64,000 nt of DNA, taken from Candidatus Chlorobium antarcticum. GTDB taxonomy: Bacteria > Bacteroidota > Chlorobiia > Chlorobiales > Chlorobiaceae. A model generated the notes under the pieces. The model saw only the letters and a list, made by a program, of their open reading frames with translations. It had not been told where the DNA came from and did not search any database. The stretch spans positions 1 to 64,000 of the forward strand of contig JAVCDF010000002.1 in the NCBI GenBank assembly GCA_030765725.1, written 5' to 3'. Position numbers and translations under genes: made by a program. Of the stretch, positions 57,808 through 64,000 are shown in pieces (the first letter of the stretch is position 1; each line of letters starts with the position of its first letter).

Positions 57808-59091
57808 ATGAAGGTATTGATTATAGGAAGCGGGGGGAGGGAGCATGCCATGGCACACTCTCTTGCTGGCAGCCCGCTTGTGTCGGAACTGTTTGTGGCT
57901 CCTGGAAATGGGGGTACTGCCATGATGGGGGGCAAGGTCCGAAATATTGCCCTGAAGGCTACGGCGGTGGATGCTCTGCTTGATTTTGCCAGGAATGAAG
58001 GTGTAGGGCTGACGGTTGTGGGGCCTGAGCAGCCGCTTGAGGCGGGAGTTGTGGACAGTTTCCGGAGTGCGGGGATGAAGATTGTTGGGCCCCGGCGTGA
58101 GGCCGCCCAGCTTGAGAGCAGCAAGGTTTTTTCCAAGGATTTCATGCGGCGCCACAATATTCCCACCGCTGCTTACCGGGTGTTTACCGATCGGAACAGT
58201 GCGGCGGCCTATCTTGATTCACTTCCGGTTTCGGGTTGGCCGCAGGTTTTGAAGGCGAGCGGTCTCTGCGGAGGCAAGGGTGTTATTGTTGCGTCTGACC
58301 CTAAAACCGCTCACCTCGCGATTGGTGAAATGTTTGATGAACGGGTGTTTGGTGATGCTGCCGATGAGGTAGTGATAGAGGATTTTCTGAAAGGCCAGGA
58401 AGCGAGTGTTTTCGTGTTGACGGATGGAACTGATTATAGGCTCTTTCTTCCTGCTCAGGACCATAAACGCATAGGCGAGGGAGACACCGGAAAGAACACA
58501 GGCGGAATGGGTGCCTATGCTCCGGCTCCGGTGGTTACGGCGGAGGTGATGAAAAAAGTTGAGGAACGGGTTGTTGGCCCAACGCTTGAAGGGATGCGAC
58601 GAGAGGGTTGTCCTTTTACGGGGTTCCTTTATGTGGGGCTGATGATAGACGGGGGCGAGCCGTCGGTTGTGGAGTATAATGTGCGGCTTGGTGACCCTGA
58701 AACGCAGGTGGTGCTTCCTCTTCTTGAGAGTGATTTTGCTGCGGCCCTTCTTGCCAGTGTGGACGGCGGCCTTCGGGATGTTCCCTTTGCAATGCGTTCC
58801 GGTTCGGCTTCCACGGTGGTGATGGCTTCGGAAGGCTACCCCGGAAGCTATCCTACAGGCATTGTTGTTACCATTGAGGATTCGCTGAAGGAAATGAAGG
58901 AGTGCTCGCTGTTCCATGCCGGTACGGCTCTTGAGGGCGAAACGCTCTTGACGACTGGGGGCAGGGTGCTTTCGGTGACGGCCGTAGGCCCTACTCTACG
59001 CGAAAGCCTTCAATCGGCTTACCGGGCTGTTGCCGCTGTCCATTTCGAGGGGGCGGTTTTCCGCAGGGATATAGGGGCAAGGGCGCTTTGA
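57808..59091 (+). CDS. purD: Phosphoribosylamine-glycine ligase PurD
   Basis: This 427-residue ATP-grasp enzyme joins glycine to phosphoribosylamine in purine synthesis. It shows VLIIGSGGREHAMAHSL at the start, VGPEQPLEAGVVD, the ATP-grasp segment LKASGLCGGKGVIVA, DHKRIGEGDTGKNTGGMGAY and YNVRLGDPETQVVLP. Length and motifs are normal. GGGAGAG precedes the start. It is followed by the JAMM gene after 65 bases. Confidence 0.96.
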   Translation: MKVLIIGSGGREHAMAHSLAGSPLVSELFVAPGNGGTAMMGGKVRNIALKATAVDALLDFARNEGVGLTVVGPEQPLEAGVVDSFRSAGMKIVGPRREAAQLESSKVFSKDFMRRHNIPTAAYRVFTDRNSAAAYLDSLPVSGWPQVLKASGLCGGKGVIVASDPKTAHLAIGEMFDERVFGDAADEVVIEDFLKGQEASVFVLTDGTDYRLFLPAQDHKRIGEGDTGKNTGGMGAYAPAPVVTAEVMKKVEERVVGPTLEGMRREGCPFTGFLYVGLMIDGGEPSVVEYNVRLGDPETQVVLPLLESDFAAALLASVDGGLRDVPFAMRSGSASTVVMASEGYPGSYPTGIVVTIEDSLKEMKECSLFHAGTALEGETLLTTGGRVLSVTAVGPTLRESLQSAYRAVAAVHFEGAVFRRDIGARAL

Positions 59092-59156
59092 GCCCCAAAA
59101 GATAAATCATATAGATACAGGTCGAGGCTTCAGTAACCCGATGTTGCAGTAAAGGC

Positions 59157-59588
59157 ATGAAAATACCCCGTAGAGCTTTTGAAATTATTCAGGAACAGGC
59201 TTTCCGCGAACTGCCGCATGAGTGTTGCGGACTGTTTGCAGGAGTAAAACAGACCGACCTGAGGGGAGAAATCGAGAACACGGTTCACGAGGTTGCTCCC
59301 TGCCGCAACTGTTTGTATCATGGCCGTGAAAACGGGTTTGAGATTTCCAATTGCGAGTATGACGACATAGACCGCGAGGCTTCGGCTCTCGGCTACGGCA
59401 TCGTCGGCTCCTACCACTCTCACATCAACTCCCCTGCAGTGCCTTCGCTTCATGATGTGGACTTTGCCCGTCCGGGCCATACAATGCTTATAATTTCCAT
59501 GATGAACGGCCGCCCCAGCGAGGTGACTGCATGGCTTCGCCGGGAGTCTGGCGGGTTTCACCAGGAGCCGATCCGCGTCGTGGAATAG
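59157..59588 (+). CDS. JAMM/MPN metalloprotease (M67 family)
   Basis: This 143-residue single-domain protein has the complete JAMM zinc motif: E22 (LPHECCGLF), H87, H89, S97 and D100 in the exact HxHx7SxxD spacing. Bacterial members release small ubiquitin-like sulfur carriers (such as CysO, QbsE or ThiS/MoaD-like proteins) from conjugates or from a blocked C-terminus. No sulfur-carrier or E1-like gene is next to it; its neighbours are purD and carB. The substrate is unknown. Confidence 0.9.
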   Translation: MKIPRRAFEIIQEQAFRELPHECCGLFAGVKQTDLRGEIENTVHEVAPCRNCLYHGRENGFEISNCEYDDIDREASALGYGIVGSYHSHINSPAVPSLHDVDFARPGHTMLIISMMNGRPSEVTAWLRRESGGFHQEPIRVVE

Positions 59589-59649
59589 CGGGAAATTTTG
59601 TACATTATCTGCCAGTTGAAGCTTACCTAAGACCTAACCCCAGATACCA

Positions 59650-61128
59650 GTGCCAAAGCGGGAAGACATCAAGTCCATTTTAGTGATCGGAGCCGGTCCG
59701 ATTGTGATCGGCCAGGCGTGTGAATTTGACTATTCGGGTACCCAGGCATGCCGGGCCCTCAAAGAGGATGGTTACCGGGTTATTCTGGTGAACAGCAATC
59801 CGGCGACCATCATGACGGATATCGATCTTGCTGACGCCACCTATATTGAGCCGATCACACCGGAGTATGTACAGAAGATTATAGAGAAGGAGAAGCCAGA
59901 TGCTCTTCTTCCGACGATGGGCGGTCAGACGGCCCTGAATACGGCGGTGAGCCTTGCCGAGGCGGGGATTCTGGAGCGCAACGGAGTTGAGCTGATTGGT
60001 GCGAAACTCCGCGCCATCCGCAAGGCTGAGAATCGTGAGCTGTTCAGCGATGCCATGAAGAAGCTGGGCCTTGAAATGGCGAAAGGATTTTTTGTGCGGA
60101 ATGAAAAAGAGGCCCGTGACGCCCTTGAGGAGATTGGCCTGCCGATCATCATCCGCCCTTCCTTTACGCTCGGCGGAACAGGCGGCGGGTTTGCCGAGAA
60201 CAAGGCTGATTATTATGAAGCGGTGCGCCGCGGGCTTGCAGAGAGCCCGATTGGTGAAGTGCTGGTTGAGGAGTGCCTGTCTGGTTGGAAGGAATATGAG
60301 CTTGAGGTTATCCGTGATTTGGCCGACAATGTGATTATTGTCTGCAGTATTGAGAATGTGGATCCGATGGGCGTGCATACTGGCGATAGCATAACGGTTG
60401 CTCCGGCACAGACCCTGACCGACCGGCAGTATCAGGAGCTTCGGGATGCCTCTGTTCGCATTATCCGCGAAATCGGTGTTGAGACCGGCGGAAGCAACAT
60501 CCAGTTTGCCATCAATCCGGAGAACGGTCGGATTGTCATTATCGAAATGAACCCGAGGGTGTCGCGCAGTTCGGCGCTGGCCTCTAAGGCGACAGGCTTC
60601 CCGATTGCCAAGGTGGCGGCCAAACTTGCCGTGGGCTATACCCTTGATGAGATTCTCAATGATATTACCAAGTCGACTCCTGCAAGTTTTGAGCCGGCAA
60701 TTGATTATTGCGTGGTGAAGGTTCCCCGCTGGGATTTTGAGAAGTTTAAGAATGTTGATGCCCGCCTTGGAGTGCAGATGAAGTCGGTTGGCGAGGTGAT
60801 GGCGTTCGGGCGGAACTTCCGGGAGGCATTGCAGAAGTCGCTCCGTGGGCTTGAAATCGGCCGTGCGGGCCTTGGTGCCGATGGCAAGGACCTGATGAAT
60901 GTTGTGGATATGACCCCGCAGCAGAAGAAGTTTGCCAAGGATGACATTCTTGAGAAAATCAAGGTGCCCAAGGCGGACAGAATGTTCTATATCCGCTATG
61001 CTTTCCAGGCGGGAGCGACGGTTGAGGAGATTTATCAGGCAACGGCAATCGATCGCTGGTTTCTCGATAATATCCGCCAGATTGTGGTTTGCGAGGATGG
61101 GCTTCGGGAGCTTGCCTCGGCGGACTGA
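59650..61128 (+). CDS. carB: Carbamoyl-phosphate synthase large chain, N-terminal half
   Basis: This 492-residue protein corresponds to the first half of CarB, which is usually about 1070 residues. It covers the carboxyphosphate ATP-grasp domain ([50 protein letters not shown]) and the start of the oligomerisation domain ([17 protein letters not shown]). The frame ends cleanly and trpC begins nine bases later, so this is not a frameshifted full gene. CarB is encoded in two pieces in Methanocaldococcus jannaschii and Aquifex. The second half must lie outside the window. The start codon is GTG. Confidence 0.92.
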   Translation: MPKREDIKSILVIGAGPIVIGQACEFDYSGTQACRALKEDGYRVILVNSNPATIMTDIDLADATYIEPITPEYVQKIIEKEKPDALLPTMGGQTALNTAVSLAEAGILERNGVELIGAKLRAIRKAENRELFSDAMKKLGLEMAKGFFVRNEKEARDALEEIGLPIIIRPSFTLGGTGGGFAENKADYYEAVRRGLAESPIGEVLVEECLSGWKEYELEVIRDLADNVIIVCSIENVDPMGVHTGDSITVAPAQTLTDRQYQELRDASVRIIREIGVETGGSNIQFAINPENGRIVIIEMNPRVSRSSALASKATGFPIAKVAAKLAVGYTLDEILNDITKSTPASFEPAIDYCVVKVPRWDFEKFKNVDARLGVQMKSVGEVMAFGRNFREALQKSLRGLEIGRAGLGADGKDLMNVVDMTPQQKKFAKDDILEKIKVPKADRMFYIRYAFQAGATVEEIYQATAIDRWFLDNIRQIVVCEDGLRELASAD

Positions 61129-61137
61129 GGTCACACA

Positions 61138-61914
61138 ATGAAATATCTAGCTACCATTCTTGAGGAGAAGCGCCGGGAGGTTCTGGCGCTGAAGCAGGAG
61201 AGACCTCTTGCTCGCTACCTCGAAGATGCCTCATCCCTCCCCTCCTGCAGGGGATTTGCCCGCGTTCTTTATGGTGAAGGGGGCGCTATCCGTCTTATTG
61301 CCGAAGTCAAGAAGGCCTCTCCCTCAAGAGGGGTCATTGTAGAGGATTTTGATCCTGTACGCATTGCGCTTGCCTATGAGGCTCTGGGGGCTTCGGCTCT
61401 GTCGGTGCTGACTGACAGGCAGTTTTTTCAGGGGGATGCTGAGTACCTGCGGCAGGCTGCCGCTGCGGTTTCACTTCCTCTCTTGCGAAAAGATTTCATT
61501 ATTGATGAGCTGCAGATTTTCGAGTCGCGCCTGATGGGCGCCGATGCCATTCTGCTTATTGTTGCGGTGCTTGCACCCTCTGAGCTTCACGATTACCTGC
61601 AGACGGCTCAAGAGATAGGGCTTGATGTGCTTGTAGAGGTTCATGACCGGTATGAGCTTGACAGAGCCATTGAATCCGGTGCGGAGGTTGTCGGGGTGAA
61701 CAACCGCAACCTGAAAGACTTTTCAGTTGATCCCACTACTTCGGTAGCCCTTCGTCCTTTTTTCCCCCCGGGCGTGGTGGCTGTGTCGGAAAGCGGGCTG
61801 AAAACCGCAGCTGACATTACCCTTGTAAGAGAGGCTGGGTTTGACGCCGTGCTCATTGGCGAGGGTCTCCAGGTCAGCAGTGAACTGCGCGGTCTTTCGT
61901 GGCAGCACTCCTGA
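61138..61914 (+). CDS. trpC: Indole-3-glycerol phosphate synthase TrpC
   Basis: This 258-residue TIM-barrel enzyme of tryptophan synthesis has ILEEKRREVLALKQE at the start, the catalytic Lys in AEVKKASPSRG, a second Lys in LPLLRKDFIID, and VGVNNRNLKDFSVD and SESGLKTAADI. It follows the carB half after nine bases, so the two are probably co-transcribed although their pathways differ. No other trp gene is in the window. Confidence 0.96.
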   Translation: MKYLATILEEKRREVLALKQERPLARYLEDASSLPSCRGFARVLYGEGGAIRLIAEVKKASPSRGVIVEDFDPVRIALAYEALGASALSVLTDRQFFQGDAEYLRQAAAAVSLPLLRKDFIIDELQIFESRLMGADAILLIVAVLAPSELHDYLQTAQEIGLDVLVEVHDRYELDRAIESGAEVVGVNNRNLKDFSVDPTTSVALRPFFPPGVVAVSESGLKTAADITLVREAGFDAVLIGEGLQVSSELRGLSWQHS

Positions 61915-61944
61915 AAATCCAGCCACATCTTTCCTTGTTGTATC

Positions 61945-62610
61945 CTATCGTGACGCGCTCTTGATTTTAGCGGCTGCTGCTTTCGGGTCTGCTGCCTTGA
62001 AAAACGCGGTTCCTGCGATGAGCGCATCGGCTCCTGCTGAAACAACTTCCTGTGCATTCTCTTCGGTAATTCCGCCATCAACGGCTATAACCATGTTTGG
62101 GTTGCAGCGTGTGCGCATGTCGTGCAGGAGACGGATTTTTTCCACTGAGGAGGGGATGAATTTCTGGCCTCCGAATCCAGGATTGACTGACATGATGAGG
62201 ACAAGATCAAGGTCGGGGAGGATTGCTTCAAGTGTGGAAACGGGGGTTGCGGGGTTGAGCGATACGCCTGCTTTGGCTCCTAGGCTTTTGATGAACTGTA
62301 TTGTGCGATGGAGGTGCGGGCAGGTTTCCTGATGGACGGTTATCTGGTTCGATCCGGCTTTGACAAACTCTTCAATGTAGCTGTCGGGGTCGGAAATCAT
62401 CAGGTGCGTGTCTACCACCAGCGATGTGTTTTTTGCAATGGCGTCAACCACAATGGGGCCGAAGGTGATGTTGGGGACGAAGTTGCCGTCCATAATGTCG
62501 CAGTGGATCCAGTCGGCGCCGGCATTTTCAGCTATCTTTAGGGCTTCACCCAGACGCGTGAGGTCGGCGGAGAGGATGGAGGGGGCAATGAGAGTTGACT
62601 GTTCTGGCAT
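61945..62610 (-). CDS. rpe: Ribulose-phosphate 3-epimerase
   Basis: This 221-residue TIM-barrel enzyme interconverts ribulose 5-phosphate and xylulose 5-phosphate. The motifs are APSILSADLTRLGEAL, DWIHCDIMDGNFVPNITFG, MSVNPGFGGQKFIP and AVDGGITEENA, carrying the metal-binding His and Asp residues. I chose the ATG at 62610; the longer frame overlaps the Omp85 gene end. It follows that gene after 22 bases and converges with trpC. Confidence 0.96.
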   Translation of the reverse strand: MPEQSTLIAPSILSADLTRLGEALKIAENAGADWIHCDIMDGNFVPNITFGPIVVDAIAKNTSLVVDTHLMISDPDSYIEEFVKAGSNQITVHQETCPHLHRTIQFIKSLGAKAGVSLNPATPVSTLEAILPDLDLVLIMSVNPGFGGQKFIPSSVEKIRLLHDMRTRCNPNMVIAVDGGITEENAQEVVSAGADALIAGTAFFKAADPKAAAAKIKSASR

Positions 62611-62632
62611 GGCTGTCGAGGGTTTTGTGTGG

Positions 62633-64000
62633 TTAAAAGGCTTCGCCGATTCCAAAATTGAAGGTGATATCTCCTGGACTTCCACTGGATATGACCCATG
62701 GATCAGCCAATGCAGGGTCGTGGATTTTCCATGCGAAGTCGAACCGGAAGGGACCGATGGGCGAACCTATCCTGAGCCCGAGCCCGCAGTCCCATGCGAA
62801 GTCTCGCGTGAGGGAGTTGAGGCTGAAGGCATAGGGGCCGTTGCGGTTCCAGATGTTGCCGATGTCGGTGAAGAAGGTGACGCCGGACTCCTGGCCGAAG
62901 AGATGGAAGAATTTGAGGCGGTACTCAAGGGCCATTTCAAGCTTGATGTCGGCTCCGAAGTTTGATGCGGCGTCGCTTGTGCTGCTGCCGGGGCCGAGGG
63001 TGTTGAAGAGCCATCCGCGCATGCTGTTGGAGCCTCCGGCGTAGAATCGACGCTCTTCAGGGGTTGTTTCGGCTTTGCCGTAAGGGGCCATCCATCCAAC
63101 ATCAAGTTTGCCGGCAAGCTGCCCTTTTTCGGAGAGCTGACGGATGAGGGTGATGCGTGTATCGGCCTTGACATACTGCGAATAGGTTGTGCCGAAAATC
63201 TGTGGGTCCGTGTCTGTGAACCCATCTCTCTGGCCGGTGTCTATGTATTCGTCAATCAGCCAGGGCAGGGCACCGGCGTGTTCAAGGAGGATGTTGAGGG
63301 TGCGGAGGGTTCCGTGGTTTGAGATCTGTTGTCGGTTGGATGTGTTGAAACGGAGCCTGAAGGTCTGGTTGATATGGGTGTCGAGCAGGCTGTCAATTCC
63401 GGTTTGGACGGCGGCTTCGTCTGTGGGGTCAATGCCGATGTTGTCTGCAAGATCAGTCCTGAAGAGTTTGCCGAACCCTCTGAGGGAGTCTTTCTGTACC
63501 CATTCGATGTCAAAAAAGTCGAAGTTGATCTGGGATGAGGGGCCTTTTTTTGCGCTGTAGCTCGCCCTGAGAAGGGCGTTGCGGTTTGAGAGGAGGATCG
63601 GGAGCTTTGTTTCCGTGTATTCTGCTGTGATGCTGTAGAAGTTGCCTGGATTTTCAAGGACGGGAAGGAGCAGTGTGTTGTTGAGTGTCAGTTCGTACGG
63701 GGTTATGGGGTCGTACTGGCTGGAGGTGAGGTTGTCGAGCAGGTTGTTGCTGCTTCCGATTTGGCTTCCGTATTCCGTGCTGGTCCGCAGCTGTTCGGCT
63801 CCTCCGAAGAGGTTCCTGTTTTCGTAGGTGAGGGCTCCGCCGATGAAAAGTGACCCGTAGCGGTTGTCGAGCAGCAGTTTGGGCTCAAGCTGATGTTTGG
63901 GTGCGGGTTCGAGGTGTACGGTGCTGTAGAGCTTTCCGGATTTGACTGAGTCCTCTTTGATGTATATGGATGAAAAGATGTTTGTTGATCCGAGGTTCTG
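62633..64000 (-). CDS. Omp85/BamA-TamA family outer-membrane protein (5' end cut by window)
   Basis: The minus-strand frame is open from the stop at 62633 to the window edge, giving 455 C-terminal residues of a longer protein. It has no Met codon between 64000 and 63091, so a search for starts alone would see only the last 152 residues. The conserved L6 lid motif appears as RFYAGGSNSMRGW, and the C-terminus ends in alternating strands closing with Phe (FNFGIGEAF). This is the barrel of the Omp85 family, which inserts or exports outer-membrane proteins. The RFxxGGxxSxRG form is closer to TamA-like members. POTRA domains would lie outside. Confidence 0.88.
   Translation of the reverse strand, partial: QNLGSTNIFSSIYIKEDSVKSGKLYSTVHLEPAPKHQLEPKLLLDNRYGSLFIGGALTYENRNLFGGAEQLRTSTEYGSQIGSSNNLLDNLTSSQYDPITPYELTLNNTLLLPVLENPGNFYSITAEYTETKLPILLSNRNALLRASYSAKKGPSSQINFDFFDIEWVQKDSLRGFGKLFRTDLADNIGIDPTDEAAVQTGIDSLLDTHINQTFRLRFNTSNRQQISNHGTLRTLNILLEHAGALPWLIDEYIDTGQRDGFTDTDPQIFGTTYSQYVKADTRITLIRQLSEKGQLAGKLDVGWMAPYGKAETTPEERRFYAGGSNSMRGWLFNTLGPGSSTSDAASNFGADIKLEMALEYRLKFFHLFGQESGVTFFTDIGNIWNRNGPYAFSLNSLTRDFAWDCGLGLRIGSPIGPFRFDFAWKIHDPALADPWVISSGSPGDITFNFGIGEAF

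Noticed and set aside
57648-58166. Possible 173-residue N-terminal extension of the DUF374 protein
   Set aside because: The extension is antisense to purD, rich in Ser, Pro and Arg, and unlike the family, which starts near the chosen ATG at 57647.
59680-61134. 484-codon open frame antisense to the carB half
   Set aside because: It mirrors the conserved carB sequence over its full length and has no recognisable domain. Long antisense frames are expected at this GC content.
61100-61140. Frameshift or truncation of a full-length carB
   Set aside because: No frame after the stop continues CarB; trpC starts nine bases later and is complete. The gene is a natural half, as in other split CarB systems.

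Overview
The window reads as ordinary chromosome of a green sulfur bacterium (Chlorobiaceae; Chlorobium/Pelodictyon group). The case rests on a CruA-type lycopene cyclase, an NfnAB/SudAB-type flavoprotein pair, a molybdate uptake operon, Gram-negative envelope genes (lpxK, an Omp85 protein, a LolD-type ATPase), a separately encoded N-terminal half of CarB and a moderately high GC content. Species cannot be fixed from sequence alone. I see no rRNA, tRNA, CRISPR array, prophage or transposase gene. About 60 protein genes fill the window, most tightly packed, with starts and stops often overlapping by 1-23 bases.

Layout. 1-359 is non-coding with a terminator-like hairpin. 360-5977 (minus) holds a very large GH13 amylase-like protein, three small YqjD/YqjE-like membrane proteins and a pteridine-reductase-like SDR. 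6064-9446 (minus) is modD-modA-modB-modC. 9700-11925 (plus) is an arsenic-type cassette: ArsR regulator, cysteine-tailed thioredoxin-like protein, ArsP-like permease and ArsC-like phosphatase, with the same operator-like sequence before the first two genes. 12000-16308 holds a LolD-like ATPase, cruA and ligA. 16338-16483 is a small element bounded by inverted copies of a 33-bp repeat that recurs twice near 49-50 kb. Then come ubiE/hisI, an HlyD/AEC transporter pair, nfnB/nfnA, hisH/hisA, scpB/rluB, an HHH-plus-beta-barrel protein, tsaC, a CTP-dependent kinase-like membrane protein, ppx and a pabB-pabC fusion.

33182-42991 is a long minus-strand block: methyltransferase, haem-binding protein, site-2 protease, folP, smc, HAD phosphatase, nusB, metallophosphatase and nth. 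43195-46609 is an apparent nitrosative/redox stress operon (Rrf2 regulator, ferredoxin-like protein, TPR protein, hybrid cluster protein). 46877-53043 carries recQ, a NusG/UpxY-type antiterminator, a DUF1003 protein and uvrA. 53190-64000 carries a BMP-type ABC permease, elbB, an isoprenylcysteine-methyltransferase-like protein, an isochorismatase-like hydrolase, lpxK with a DUF374 acyltransferase, purD, a JAMM peptidase, the N-terminal half of carB, trpC, rpe and an Omp85 gene that runs off the window end.

The most unusual feature is inside folP. Seven 21-bp units, encoding LNLTSGC heptapeptides, are inserted in frame in loop 1 of dihydropteroate synthase, next to the conserved TPDS motif. 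The arsenic-type cassette with its repeated operator, the dispersed 33-bp repeat and the hcp operon are the next most interesting. I found no clear example of a wholly new multi-gene system.
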